A DNA stretch of 64,000 nt from Paucibacter sp. DJ2R-2 (lineage in GTDB: Bacteria > Pseudomonadota > Gammaproteobacteria > Burkholderiales > Burkholderiaceae_C), in assembly GCF_025717675.1 (NCBI RefSeq), contig NZ_JAJIRT010000001.1, positions 1,591,391 to 1,655,390 of the forward strand, written 5' to 3'. Under the pieces are notes generated by a model, which made no database searches, was not told the origin of the DNA, and was given only the letters and a program-made list of their open reading frames with translations. Below, piece after piece: positions 1-8,360 of this stretch. A program made the translations under genes and the position numbers. Every line of letters begins with the position of its first letter. Positions within the stretch are counted from its first letter, which is position 1.

Positions 1-892
1 AAGGGAACTCCCCGGCGCGCTGGAACAAGCCGGCCTGGCCATGCTCGGCCACCAGGAAGCGGGTCAGCAGCTGGACCAGGTCGGGGTGCAGATCCTCCCT
101 CACCAGCACAGCATTGGTGGTGGCCAGCAGTTCGACATCGACCATGGGCTGGTTGCGTTCCAGGTCGATGGCGCCTTGCGGCAGCACCAGGCGCACCAGA
201 AAACTCAGGTGCCGCGTGATGGCCTCGGCCTGGCGCAGGCTAAGCAGTTGCACGCGATCGTCGTGCAGGAGTCGCTGCACCAGCGGTGAGTCGGCCGCGA
301 AAGCCATGAAGATCACATCGGCCTGGCTCGTCAGCAAGGCCTCGGCCGCGGCCTCGCCGGCCAGGGGCAAGAGCTGGGCATTGGCCGCGCCGATGCCGTG
401 CAGCTTCAAGACCTGATCGGCCAGAACCCGCGTACCGCTGTCCTGCGGGCCGACCGCGATGCGCTTGTTCTTCAGCTGGGTCAGGTTGTTGAAGGGGTAC
501 TCGGCACGATGAAAGATCCAGAGGATCTGGTGGTTGATGCGGCCCAGCGAGACCAGGCCTGGGCTTCGCTCTGCGTTCGAGACACCGCCTTGCACAAAGG
601 CCAGATGCACGCCGGAAGCGGGGTCCTTCAGCAGGCGCAGGTTTTCCAGCGAACCCTGGCTGGGAACCAGGGTGGAGCGGATGTGCTCGGCCTGCAAGGC
701 CTGCTGGTAGCGCTGACCGAAATGCTCATACGCCCCGCCCTTGAAGGCTGTGGCAATGCCCACCTGTTTGGGCGGCGCGGGCATGGCATGGGCCAGCAGC
801 AGCCAGAGCGCGGCCAAGAGCACCAGGAACAGGGCGAGGGCTTGGTGGGAGTAGCGCAGGCGTCGGGGCAGCGGGACGGAGAGGCGAGGCAT
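1..892 (-). CDS. TAXI-family TRAP transporter solute-binding protein (3' end outside window)
   Basis: The protein probably binds a small organic acid or amino acid in the periplasm for TRAP-type uptake. The minus frame starts at ATG 892 (MPRLSVPLPRRLRY), stays open to base 1 and gives about 297 residues. A single hydrophobic segment (about residues 19-36, ALALFLVLLAALWLLLA) looks like a membrane anchor or uncleaved signal. TAXI-like stretches follow: VGIATAFKGGAYEHFG, LAFVQGGVSN and KRIAVGPQDSGTRVLADQVL, the last matching the usual 'vG..gSGT' segment. Membrane-anchored TAXI proteins of this kind are common in Burkholderiales and often lack an adjacent DctQM pair. No TRAP permease is visible here, but the downstream side lies outside the window. 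The family call is fairly safe; the substrate is unknown. Confidence 0.75.
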   Translation of the reverse strand, partial: MPRLSVPLPRRLRYSHQALALFLVLLAALWLLLAHAMPAPPKQVGIATAFKGGAYEHFGQRYQQALQAEHIRSTLVPSQGSLENLRLLKDPASGVHLAFVQGGVSNAERSPGLVSLGRINHQILWIFHRAEYPFNNLTQLKNKRIAVGPQDSGTRVLADQVLKLHGIGAANAQLLPLAGEAAAEALLTSQADVIFMAFAADSPLVQRLLHDDRVQLLSLRQAEAITRHLSFLVRLVLPQGAIDLERNQPMVDVELLATTNAVLVREDLHPDLVQLLTRFLVAEHGQAGLFQRAGEFP

Positions 893-1106
893 GGTCGGGG
901 AGGGGCCGTTGCAAGAGGGCGAGGTGTTCAAACAGAGCGCGAAGTATCTGGCCCGACATGTCGGCGCGCTGCAAGTCATGCCGCGGCCGTGCGCAGTGCG
1001 CGCAAATGGCGGCTGAGGCCTGGCTATGCTTCGCCGCGCCGGCTTTGATTGCCGTTCAAGCCTTTATTCAAGACACAGGCGCCGCGGCAGCGTGGCGCCA
1101 GGAGAC

Positions 1107-2204
1107 ATGCGCGTGCCCCAGATCAATGTGGACTCTCGGCTGGCGACCCCCGTGGCCTCAGGCCCTTGTTTGCGCCAGGTTTGCGGCATTGCTCTGAGCG
1201 TGCTGGCCTTGCTGGCCTCCTTGCCGGCGGCTGCGGCCGAGGCCACGCCAGCCCCAGGCTTGGCATCGGCAGAAGGGCCTGTGCAGCGCCTGCGCTTCGA
1301 TTACCACAGCAGTTTCCTGATGAACCTGCACCACTTCTTGCTTGACGCCTCGCGCCGCAAGCCGGAGCTGGCGGCCGAACAAGCCGCCTGCCGGCTTGAA
1401 CCCACCGAGCTGGCGCCGCTGAACCAGGCGCGGGCCTTCTATGCCGAGCAATTTGAGCAGCGCCACCCCTTGTTCGATGCGGGCCTTGCCGCCATCAAGC
1501 AGGCCCTGCGTCAAGCTGAGGACGGCCGCCGTGACGCGCAGGGGCTGCGCGGCCTGCCGGAGCCTCTGGCGCTGCAGCTGAGCGCGGCCGCGCCCGCCTA
1601 TGGGCGTTGCGTCTGGCCGGCCCACGAGGCCAGCAACCGGCGCTGGATCGAGCAAGCCCAGGCTCTGGACACACGATTTGGCGCTGCCGTGCAGGCGCGG
1701 CTCGAACGCCAGTTCACCCAGCCCTTCACCCGCCTGCCGCTGCGCACCGATCTGGTCCACATGACCGGAACCTACGAGGGCGCCTACAGCAGCGACGAGC
1801 CCGAGCATGTGCTCATGCCCAGCGGCCGCCCCGATTACCAGGGCGATGCGGCGCTGGAGATGCTGTACCACGAGGCCAGCCATGTGGGTGTGATGCGCCC
1901 CTTGTTCCGCAGCACGGCTGCCGCTCTGAAGGCCACGCCGCGCCCGAATGCCCAGCTGCTTTGGCATGCGATTCAGTTCTATACCGTCGGCCTGGCTGTG
2001 CAGGAGGTGCTGCGTCAGGACGGCGAGCGGGAGTACACGCCCTATGCGGTGCAGGGCGGGCTTTACCGACGCGCTCGTTGGCAGCAAGCGCTGCCCGCCA
2101 TCGAAGCGCATTGGCTGCCGTGGTTGCGCCAGGGGCGCCCCGGTTTCAGCGAGGCCGTGGAGGCCGTGGTGCAAGCCCTGCCCATGCAGCCGGTCTCGGA
2201 CTGA
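1107..2204 (+). CDS. Secreted hypothetical protein with HExxH-type motif
   Basis: I do not recognise the family. The frame is open from 1026, but ATG 1107 is preferred because AGGAG lies just upstream at 1100-1104, though the spacing is short. The start gives 365 residues. An N-terminal hydrophobic segment (about residues 25-45, ending SLPAAAA) suggests Sec export. Residues 255-259 read HEASH within EMLYHEASHVG, which fits the zincin HExxH pattern. The region before it (VHMTGTYEGAYSS) and after it (LLWHAIQFYTVGLAVQEVL) is well ordered, so a zinc metallopeptidase-like fold is plausible. The third zinc ligand cannot be assigned by eye. The gene is divergent from the TAXI protein and convergent with the liv array. 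The protein is real by coding character; the function is inference. Confidence 0.65.
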   Translation: MRVPQINVDSRLATPVASGPCLRQVCGIALSVLALLASLPAAAAEATPAPGLASAEGPVQRLRFDYHSSFLMNLHHFLLDASRRKPELAAEQAACRLEPTELAPLNQARAFYAEQFEQRHPLFDAGLAAIKQALRQAEDGRRDAQGLRGLPEPLALQLSAAAPAYGRCVWPAHEASNRRWIEQAQALDTRFGAAVQARLERQFTQPFTRLPLRTDLVHMTGTYEGAYSSDEPEHVLMPSGRPDYQGDAALEMLYHEASHVGVMRPLFRSTAAALKATPRPNAQLLWHAIQFYTVGLAVQEVLRQDGEREYTPYAVQGGLYRRARWQQALPAIEAHWLPWLRQGRPGFSEAVEAVVQALPMQPVSD

Positions 2205-2229
2205 AACGCGCCGCCGGGCGCGGCTTGTC
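2205..2229. terminator. Short GC-rich hairpin between convergent genes
   Basis: The 25-base gap between the convergent HEASH-protein gene and livM1 contains GCGCC-GCC-GGCGC-like self-complementary sequence followed by CTTGTCT. It could end transcription from the plus side, but the stem is short and there is no clear U-tract. Confidence 0.25.
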
Positions 2230-3228
2230 TCAGCCTCGGGCCGGCGCCTGCCTCCGCTCCCACCAGGCCAGGACCTCGCCGACCAGGCCGCGGCGGAAGG
2301 CCAGCACGCAGACGATGAAGATCAGGCCCGTCACCAGGCTGACCGATTCACCCAGGCCGTTGAACCAGGCGATGCCCGAGACATCGGCCAGGGCCTTGCC
2401 CAGATCGCCGATCTTGTTCTCCAGCGCGATGATGATGAGCGCGCCCAGCATGGGCCCGACCAGGGTGCCCATGCCGCCGACCAGGGTCATCAGGATGACC
2501 AGGCCCGAGGTGGTCCAGACCGCGTCGGTCAGCGTGGCGAAGCCCAGCACCAGGGTCTTTGTGGCGCCGGCCAGGCCGGCCAGCATGGCCGAGAGCACAA
2601 AGGCCAGCAGCTTGAAGCGGTCGACGTCGTAGCCCAGCGAAATCGCGCGCGGCTCGTTCTCGCGGATCGAGGTCAGCACCTGGCCGAAGGGCGAGTGCAC
2701 CGTGCGGTAGATCAGCCAGAAACCGGCGATGAAGAGGCCCAGCACCACGTAATACAGCGTCAGGTCATTCGCCAGATCGAGGCCGAGGAAATGCCCGCGC
2801 GGCACCGACTGCAGGCCGTCCTCGCCGCCGGTGAAGGGCGCTTGCAGGAAGACGAAGAACAGCATCTGGCTCAGGGCCAGGGTGATCATTGAGAAGTAGA
2901 TGCCGGTGCGACGGATCGCCAGCAGGCCGAAGATCAGGCCCACGCCGCCAGCTGCCAGCATGCCGAACATCAAGCCCAGCGGCGTGGGCAGACCCCAGAC
3001 CTTGAGTGCATGGCCGGCGCCGTAAGCGGCCGTGCCGAGAAACGCCGCATGGCCAAAGCTCAGCAGGCCGGTGAAGCCCACCAGCAGATTGAAAGCGCAG
3101 GCGAACAGGGCGAAGCACAGCACCTTCATCACGAAGATGGGGTAGACGCCCAGGGCCGGCAGGAGGGCGATGGCGCCGAACAGCAGGCCGTAGCCGAGCA
3201 GGGGGTTGCGGTTCTGGGTGGCGCTCAT
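2230..3228 (-). CDS. livM: Branched-chain amino-acid-type ABC transporter permease (LivM), system 1
   Basis: This is the second inner-membrane permease of a HAAT-family importer. It has 332 residues and about nine or ten hydrophobic helices. The LivM signature region is visible: GFTGLLSFGHAAFLGTAAYG near residue 52, RRTGIYFSMITLALSQMLFF near 105, and a family-typical FTGGEDGL. The EAA-like cytoplasmic loop that contacts the ATPases lies around GGMGTLVGPMLGALII (about residue 250). ATG at 3228 overlaps the end of livH1 by four bases, so translation is probably coupled. It is the last gene of the system-1 operon. The substrate could be branched-chain amino acids, or equally an amide or aromatic acid, since the family is broad. 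Confidence 0.92.
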   Translation of the reverse strand: MSATQNRNPLLGYGLLFGAIALLPALGVYPIFVMKVLCFALFACAFNLLVGFTGLLSFGHAAFLGTAAYGAGHALKVWGLPTPLGLMFGMLAAGGVGLIFGLLAIRRTGIYFSMITLALSQMLFFVFLQAPFTGGEDGLQSVPRGHFLGLDLANDLTLYYVVLGLFIAGFWLIYRTVHSPFGQVLTSIRENEPRAISLGYDVDRFKLLAFVLSAMLAGLAGATKTLVLGFATLTDAVWTTSGLVILMTLVGGMGTLVGPMLGALIIIALENKIGDLGKALADVSGIAWFNGLGESVSLVTGLIFIVCVLAFRRGLVGEVLAWWERRQAPARG

Positions 3229-4112
3229 TTTTCTTTTCCGAAGAGACCGGCGGGGCGGACCAGCAGGACCAGGGCCATGACGACGAACACGACCGTGCTG
3301 GACGCCTCAGGGTAGAAGACCTTGGTCAGGCCCTCGACCAGGCCCAGGCCCAGACCGGTCAGGATGGAGCCGAGGATGGAGCCCATGCCGCCGATCACGA
3401 CCACCGCGAAGACCACGATGATGAGGTTGCTGCCCATCAGCGCCGTCACCTGCAGGATGGGCGCGGCCAGCACGCCGGCAAAGGCGGCCAGGGCCACGCC
3501 GCCGGCGTAGGTCAGGGTGATCATGCGCGGCACATTGATGCCAAAGGCCTGCACCAGCTTGGGGTTCTCGGTGCCGGCGCGCAGGGTGGCGCCCAGGCTG
3601 GTTTTCTCGATCAGGGCCCAGACCGCCAGGCAGACGGTGATGGAAGCCACCACCACCCAGGCACGGTAATTGGGCAGCACCATGAAGCCCAGATTGGTGG
3701 CGCCCTGCAAGGCCTCGGGCACCGCGTACTGCTGGCCCGAGACGCCGTAAAAGCTGCGGAAGATGCCCTCCATCACCAGGGTGATGCCGAAGGTCAGCAG
3801 CAGACCGTAGATGTGGTCGAGCTTGTACAGCCACTGCAGCAGCAGGCGCTCGATCAAGATGCCCAGCACGCCGACGAGCAGCGGTGCCAGCAGCAGCATC
3901 ACCCAGTAGTTGAGGCCCAGGTACTCCAGCCCCATCCAGGCCAGGAAGGCGCCCATCATGTAGAGCGCGCCGTGGGCGAAGTTGATGATGTTGAGCATGC
4001 CGAAGATCACGGCCAGGCCCAGGGACAGCATCGCGTAGAACGAGCCGTTCACCAGGCCCAGCAGCAGCTGGCCCAAGAGTGCAGGCAGGGGAATGCCGAG
4101 TAGGTCAGTCAT
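3225..4112 (-). CDS. livH: Branched-chain amino-acid-type ABC transporter permease (LivH), system 1
   Basis: This is the first permease of the system-1 importer. It has 295 residues, the usual size, with a very hydrophobic sequence of about eight helices. Family-typical segments are LLLGLVNGSFYAMLSLGLAV at the N-terminus, FGMLNIINFAHGALYMMGAF near residue 40, TLRAGTENPKLVQAFGIN near 175 and VVVIGGMGSILGSILTGLGL near 240, which is the coupling loop. The start at 4112 begins MTDLLGIPLPALLGQ. The gene follows livK1 after a 167-base spacer with an inverted repeat, and overlaps livM1 by four bases. Confidence 0.93.
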   Translation of the reverse strand: MTDLLGIPLPALLGQLLLGLVNGSFYAMLSLGLAVIFGMLNIINFAHGALYMMGAFLAWMGLEYLGLNYWVMLLLAPLLVGVLGILIERLLLQWLYKLDHIYGLLLTFGITLVMEGIFRSFYGVSGQQYAVPEALQGATNLGFMVLPNYRAWVVVASITVCLAVWALIEKTSLGATLRAGTENPKLVQAFGINVPRMITLTYAGGVALAAFAGVLAAPILQVTALMGSNLIIVVFAVVVIGGMGSILGSILTGLGLGLVEGLTKVFYPEASSTVVFVVMALVLLVRPAGLFGKEK

Positions 4113-4279
4113 GGTCGGTCAGGTGATGTGGCGCTGTGGGGCTGGAGGGTTCAGGACGCAGAGGCCGCAAAGGAACGCAGAGCTCGCAAAGAGCGTTGAG
4201 GCAGGAACGAGCGCTGCCTCGGCGCCCTCGGCGTCACTCTGAGCGCTCTGCGTTCTGTTTCGGTGCGCTCAGGACCGCT
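4113..4279. repeat. Inverted repeat with CGCAGAG cores in the livK1-livH1 spacer
   Basis: The 167-base spacer holds imperfect dyads. GGAACGCAGAGC at 4172-4183 is complementary to GCTCTGCGTTCT at 4245-4256 except at one base. Inside these arms, AGGCAG at 4199-4204 pairs with CTGCCT at 4214-4219. A further GACGCAGAGGCCGC copy starts near 4154. The same CGCAGAG/CTCTGCG vocabulary recurs in the livG1-livF1 spacer, so this looks like a dispersed palindromic element. It lies just after the binding-protein gene, where a stem could protect the livK1 mRNA or reduce read-through into the permease genes. Confidence 0.6.
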
Positions 4280-5488
4280 CTACTTCTTCACTGCGGGGCA
4301 CTTGGAATCCACCAGCTTGGTGAAGGCTTCTTCACCGGGGATGCGGGTCACGACCTTGAAGTAATCCCAGGGTTCCACGGAGTCCTTCTGCGACTTGACC
4401 TGCAGCAGGAACATGTCGTGGACGAAGCGGCCGTCTTCCTTGCGGATCTGGCCCTTGGAGAAGAAGTCGTTGATGGGCGTGGCCTTCATCTGCGCGATCA
4501 CCTTGTCGGCATCGTCGGTCTTGGTGGCTTCCACGGCCTTGAGGTAGTTCCAGGCGGCGGAGTAGTCGGCCGCCTGCAGCGAGGAGGGCATGCGCTTCAT
4601 CTTCTCGAAGAAGCGGCGGCTCCAGGCGCGGGCCTCGGGCGTCTGGTTCCAGTACCAGCTGTCGGTCAGGTACATGCCTTCGGTGGTCTTCAGGCCCAGC
4701 GAGTGGATGTCGTTGATGAACATCAGCAGACCGGCCAGCTTCATGGTCTTGGTGACGCCGAACTCATTGGCGGCCTTGACGGCATTGATGGTGTCGCCGC
4801 CGGCATTGGCCAGGCCCAGGATCTGTGCGCCCGAGCCCTGGGCTTGCAGCAGGAAGGAGGAGAAATCGCTGGCATTGAGCGGGTGCTTGACGCTGCCCAC
4901 CACCTTGCCGCCGCTCTTGGCCACCACGGCGGCCGTGTCGGCCTGCAGCGAGGCGCCGAAGGCATAGTCGGCGGTCAGGAAGTACCAGCTCTTGCCGCCG
5001 CCCTTGGTCACGGCCGCGCCGGTGCCGTTGGCCAGGGCCACGGTGTCGTAGGCGTAGTGGATGGTGTAGGGCGAGCAGTCCTCATTGGTCAGGCGGGCGG
5101 AGCCGGCGCCGATGACGATGAAGGGCTTTTTCTTCTCGGCCGCGATCTTGGCCATGGCCAGGCTGGCGCCCGAGTTGGTGCCGCCGATCAGGAGGTCCAG
5201 GCCTTGGGTGTCGATCCACTCGCGCGCCTTGCTGGCGGCCACATCGGCCTTGTTCTGGTGGTCGGCAAAGATCACCTCGATCTTCTTGCCTGCGACCATG
5301 CCCTTCATATCGGCCACGGCCATCTTGATCGCTTCGACGCCACCGGCGCCGTCGATGTCGGCGTAGACGCTGGACATGTCGGTGATGATGCCGATCTTGA
5401 TCACATCGCCGGAGATCTGGGCCTGGGCGGCGCCGGTGCAGGCCAGCAGGCTGGCCAGGGCGAGATGCTTGATGCGGATGGTGTTCAT
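4280..5488 (-). CDS. livK: Periplasmic substrate-binding protein of the HAAT family (LivK-like), system 1
   Basis: This protein captures the ligand for the system-1 ABC importer. It has 402 residues. A signal peptide at residues 1-23 ends TGAAQAQ, and the mature protein opens DVIKIGIITDMSSVYADIDG, a type-1 periplasmic-binding (Peripl_BP_6) start. LIGGTNSGASLAMAKIA near residue 97 matches the ligand-loop region of the family. ATG 5488 is preceded by a purine-rich GGAGAC site. It sits between livF1 and livH1, an unusual order because the binding protein is normally at one end. The sequence resembles binding proteins of non-classical ligands (aromatic acids, amides) at least as well as true leucine-binding proteins, so the ligand is undetermined. 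Confidence 0.9.
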   Translation of the reverse strand: MNTIRIKHLALASLLACTGAAQAQISGDVIKIGIITDMSSVYADIDGAGGVEAIKMAVADMKGMVAGKKIEVIFADHQNKADVAASKAREWIDTQGLDLLIGGTNSGASLAMAKIAAEKKKPFIVIGAGSARLTNEDCSPYTIHYAYDTVALANGTGAAVTKGGGKSWYFLTADYAFGASLQADTAAVVAKSGGKVVGSVKHPLNASDFSSFLLQAQGSGAQILGLANAGGDTINAVKAANEFGVTKTMKLAGLLMFINDIHSLGLKTTEGMYLTDSWYWNQTPEARAWSRRFFEKMKRMPSSLQAADYSAAWNYLKAVEATKTDDADKVIAQMKATPINDFFSKGQIRKEDGRFVHDMFLLQVKSQKDSVEPWDYFKVVTRIPGEEAFTKLVDSKCPAVKK

Positions 5489-5529
5489 GGACGGTCTCCT
5501 TCGTTGGAATCGATCAATCGATCAAAAGC

Positions 5530-6249
5530 TCACACACTCAACAATTCGTCCAGCTTGGCCTGCTGCGCGGCCAGCTCGGAAGCGGGGAAAGACGCCACCA
5601 CCTCGCCATGCTCGACGACGATGAAGTGGTCGGCCAGCGGCGCGGCAAAGCGGAAGTTCTGCTCCACCATGACGATGGTGAAGCCCTGGGCCTTGAGCGT
5701 GGTGATCATGCGCGCCAGGGCCTGCACGATCACCGGGGCCAGGCCTTCGGAGATCTCGTCCAGCAGCAGGATGTCGGCGCCGGTGCGCAGGATGCGGGCC
5801 ACGGCCAGCATCTGCTGCTCGCCACCCGAGAGCCGGGTGCCGGGGCTGTTCCGGCGCTCGGCCAGATTGGGGAACATCTCGTAGATCTGCGCCTCGGTCA
5901 TGGGCGTCGCCCGGCCACCGCTGAGTCGCGGCGGCAGGCGCAGGTTCTCTTCGGTCGTCAGCGAGGCAAAGATGCCGCGCTCCTCCGGGCAGTAGCCCAG
6001 GCCCAGGTGGGCGATGCGGTGGGTGGGCAGGGCGATGGTTTCCTCGCCGTGCACGCGGATCGAACCCTGGCGCCGCCCGGTCAGGCCCATGATGGCGCGC
6101 AAGGTGGTGGTGCGGCCGGCGCCGTTGCGGCCCAGCAGGGTCAAGACCTGACCCCGCTGCACGGATAGATTGATGCCATGCAGGATGTGGCTCTCGCCAT
6201 ACCAGGCGTGAAGGTCGCGGATCTCCAGGGCAGACTCGATCGTGCTCAT
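5530..6249 (-). CDS. livF: ABC transporter ATP-binding protein (LivF), system 1, with altered Walker A
   Basis: This is one of two nucleotide-binding subunits of the system-1 importer. It has 239 residues, normal for LivF. The Walker A loop reads GRNGAGRTTT (residues 40-49), with Arg46 where the family has the phosphate-binding Lys. The remaining motifs look intact: Q-loop region, signature LSGGEQQMLAVARIL (about 140) and Walker B ILLLDEISEGL (about 160). The H-loop is not obvious: the family's VEQN appears as MVEQNFRFA. The DNA reads GGCCGC at the changed codon, so it is not a misread single base of AAG or AAA in this window. Activity may depend on the LivG1 site, or Arg may substitute. It lies 41 bases before livK1. 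Confidence 0.9.
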   Translation of the reverse strand: MSTIESALEIRDLHAWYGESHILHGINLSVQRGQVLTLLGRNGAGRTTTLRAIMGLTGRRQGSIRVHGEETIALPTHRIAHLGLGYCPEERGIFASLTTEENLRLPPRLSGGRATPMTEAQIYEMFPNLAERRNSPGTRLSGGEQQMLAVARILRTGADILLLDEISEGLAPVIVQALARMITTLKAQGFTIVMVEQNFRFAAPLADHFIVVEHGEVVASFPASELAAQQAKLDELLSV

Positions 6250-6609
6250 GCCGCCACTCCTGTTTGAGCTGTGGCTGTCCTGGGCCCGTGAAACGGGCCG
6301 GGAGATCCTGAAAGCGAGAATGGACGCAGAGCCCGCAGAGGGAAAGCGCAGAGCTCGCGGAGGCAGTTCATCTCGACGCTCTCCGGAAGACGCTGCGAAC
6401 TCGGCGCTCGCGTTTCAGCGCGTCCAAGGCGTCGGTCTGCGCTAGGCGCCAGCGAAGATACAGATCCGCAGAGGCCGCTAAGAGACGCAGAGAACGCCGA
6501 GAGAGCCAAGGCTGTAGCAGTGTTCTCTGCGCGCTCTGCGTCCCTCGGCTGTTGGCTCTGCGTCCGTACTTTGGATCCCGTCTTTTGAGGGTAATAAGGT
6601 GAAGACATC
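6250..6609. repeat. Non-coding spacer between livG1 and livF1 with CGCAGAG inverted repeats
   Basis: This 360-base gap is too long for a simple operon spacer, and I see no credible gene in it. CGCAGAGAAC at 6486-6495 is perfectly complementary to GTTCTCTGCG at 6522-6531 across a 26-base loop. More CGCAGAG copies lie near 6322 and 6341, and CTCTGCG copies near 6534 and 6571. An AGAGCCAA/TTGGCTCT pair reinforces the fold. The element type matches the livK1-livH1 spacer. It may be a mobile palindromic repeat of the REP/MITE kind, or an mRNA-stability element. Confidence 0.6.
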
Positions 6610-7380
6610 TCAATGCGCCCCCTGCAACTCGGTCGCCTCGGTGCCCATATACGCCTCCAGCACGGCGGGGTGGCGCGAGACTTCGGCATAGTCGCCCTCG
6701 GCCAGCACCGAGCCGCGCGCCAGCACGGTGATGCGGTCGGCAATGGTGCTGACGACCTTCATATTGTGTTCAACCATCAAAACAGTACGGCCCTCGGCCA
6801 CGCGTTTGATCAGGGCGGTGACACGGTCCACATCCTCGTGGCCCATGCCCTGGGTCGGTTCGTCCAGCAGCATCAGCGCCGGCTCCATGGCCATGGTGGT
6901 GGCGATCTCGAGCGCGCGCTTGCGGCCGTAGGGCAGGTCGCCGGCCTTGAGGCTGGCCATCTCGCGCAGGTCCACCAGCTCCAGCAGGGCGAGCACGCGC
7001 GCGTCCAGCTGCTTCAGGCCGGTCAGGCCCTTCCAGAAATGGAAGCTGGTGCCGGTGAAACGCTGCAGGCCGATGCGCACGTTCTCCAGCACCGTCAGGT
7101 GCGGAAACACCGCCGAGATCTGGAAGCTGCGGATCACGCCGCGCCGCGCGATTTCGGCCGGGCGCTCGCCGGTGATGTCCACCCCGTTGAACAGGATCTG
7201 GCCGCGCGTCGGTTCCAGGAACTTGGTCAGCAGATTGAAGCAGGTGGTCTTGCCCGCCCCGTTGGGGCCGATCAAGGCATGGATGGCGCCGCGCGCGACT
7301 TGCAGATTCACCCCGTCCACGGCGGTGAAGCCCTTGAAGTCCTTGCCCAGACCTCGCGTTTCAAGAATCAGTTCGCTCAT
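6610..7380 (-). CDS. livG: ABC transporter ATP-binding protein (LivG), system 1
   Basis: This is the second nucleotide-binding subunit of the system-1 importer, with 256 residues. It has a normal Walker A GPNGAGKTTCFN (about residue 38), the long LivG-type insert (RRGVIRSFQISAVFPHLTV), Walker B ALMLLDEPTQGMGHEDVD and a switch His in VLMVEHNMKVV. The signature motif is degenerate: where LSGG is expected the protein reads LPYGRKRALEIA, which is common in LivG subunits. It is the first gene of the system-1 group, 128 bases after the alpha/beta-hydrolase gene, and 360 bases of repeat-rich DNA separate it from livF1. Because LivF1 lacks the Walker Lys, LivG1 may carry most of the catalytic load. 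Confidence 0.92.
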   Translation of the reverse strand: MSELILETRGLGKDFKGFTAVDGVNLQVARGAIHALIGPNGAGKTTCFNLLTKFLEPTRGQILFNGVDITGERPAEIARRGVIRSFQISAVFPHLTVLENVRIGLQRFTGTSFHFWKGLTGLKQLDARVLALLELVDLREMASLKAGDLPYGRKRALEIATTMAMEPALMLLDEPTQGMGHEDVDRVTALIKRVAEGRTVLMVEHNMKVVSTIADRITVLARGSVLAEGDYAEVSRHPAVLEAYMGTEATELQGAH

Positions 7381-7508
7381 CGTCAGACGTTCGCCGGTTC
7401 ATTCAGGGTGGGGTCGATTCGAGCGTAGCAGCAGCGCATGTCCGCTGGTGCGTTGGCCGGTGCTGCTCTGCTGCGTAGATACCCGCGTGTTCGACCGTCT
7501 TGAGTCGT

Positions 7509-8360
7509 TCATGCCTGTATCCCGTCGGCGCGCAGAAAGCGCTCCACCAGGTCCAGCTGCTCCGGCACATTGAGGGCCGGCGCATGGCCGCAGCCGGGGA
7601 TGGTGACCACGGCCGCGGCCGGGCCGCGCTCACGCATGGCCTGCACCGTGCTTTCCAGCAGCAGGTCGGAATGCTCGCCGCGCAGGCACAGAACCGGCAG
7701 GGCCAGGCTGTCCCAGGCGTCCCAGAGCAGGTAGTCATCCGGGTGGTGGGTGAACTGCAGGGCCATGGCCGGGTCGTAGTGCGGGGTGACCCGGCCGTCG
7801 GGCAGGCGGCGCACCGAGGTCTCGGTCAGCTGCCGCCACTGCGCGTCGCTGAGCCAGCCATAGGGCTTGTAGACGCTGCGGAAGTACTGCTCCAACTCGC
7901 TGACGGTGGCAAAGGCCGCCGGCTGGCCGGCATAGCTGCGGATGCGCTGCAGCGCTTCCTCGGCCAGCTGCGGGCCGTTGTCATTGAGAACCAGGCGGCG
8001 GATGCGGCCGCGCAGACGGGTGGCCGCCGCCAGCGTGCCGATGGCGCCGCCCATGGAGGTGCCAACCCAGTGGAATTCCTTCAGGCCCAGCTGGTCCACC
8101 AGGGCCGTGGCCTGTTGCACATAGAAAGCCAGGCAGTACTCGGTGGCCGGCGCCGGGCTCCACTCGGAGAGGCCGCGGCCCAGGGTGTCCGGGCAAATGA
8201 CGCGGTAATGCGTGGACAGGTGGCGGGCCAGCTCGTCCATGTCGCGGCCGGTGCGGGCCAGGCCGTGCCAGGCGATCACGCATTCGCGGTGCTCGCTGCC
8301 CCATTCGGTGTAGTGCAGCTCGCGGCCTTCGCAGCGCAGGTAGTGGGAGCTGGGGTTCAT
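7509..8360 (-). CDS. Alpha/beta-fold hydrolase embedded between two liv systems
   Basis: This is a 283-residue cytoplasmic alpha/beta hydrolase with no signal peptide. The oxyanion-side motif VIAWHGLARTGRDMDELARH is near residue 28 and the nucleophile elbow GTSMGG near residue 100. The acid is probably Asp in LRGEHSDLLLES (about 225), and the His is in PGCGHAPALNVPEQ (about 255). The start overlaps the livM2 stop by four bases, so it belongs to the system-2 operon. That linkage suggests it hydrolyses an ester, lactone or amide delivered by the importer. Esterase, C-C hydrolase and carboxylesterase remain open alternatives. Confidence 0.85.
   Translation of the reverse strand: MNPSSHYLRCEGRELHYTEWGSEHRECVIAWHGLARTGRDMDELARHLSTHYRVICPDTLGRGLSEWSPAPATEYCLAFYVQQATALVDQLGLKEFHWVGTSMGGAIGTLAAATRLRGRIRRLVLNDNGPQLAEEALQRIRSYAGQPAAFATVSELEQYFRSVYKPYGWLSDAQWRQLTETSVRRLPDGRVTPHYDPAMALQFTHHPDDYLLWDAWDSLALPVLCLRGEHSDLLLESTVQAMRERGPAAAVVTIPGCGHAPALNVPEQLDLVERFLRADGIQA

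Noticed and set aside
1607..2632. Plus-strand 341-codon open frame
   Set aside because: A shadow of the HEASH-protein gene and livM1 in another frame; basic, repeat-like composition typical of high-GC antisense reading.
4136..5884. 582-codon plus frame opposite livK1
   Set aside because: Antisense shadow of livK1 and livF1, without domain signals.
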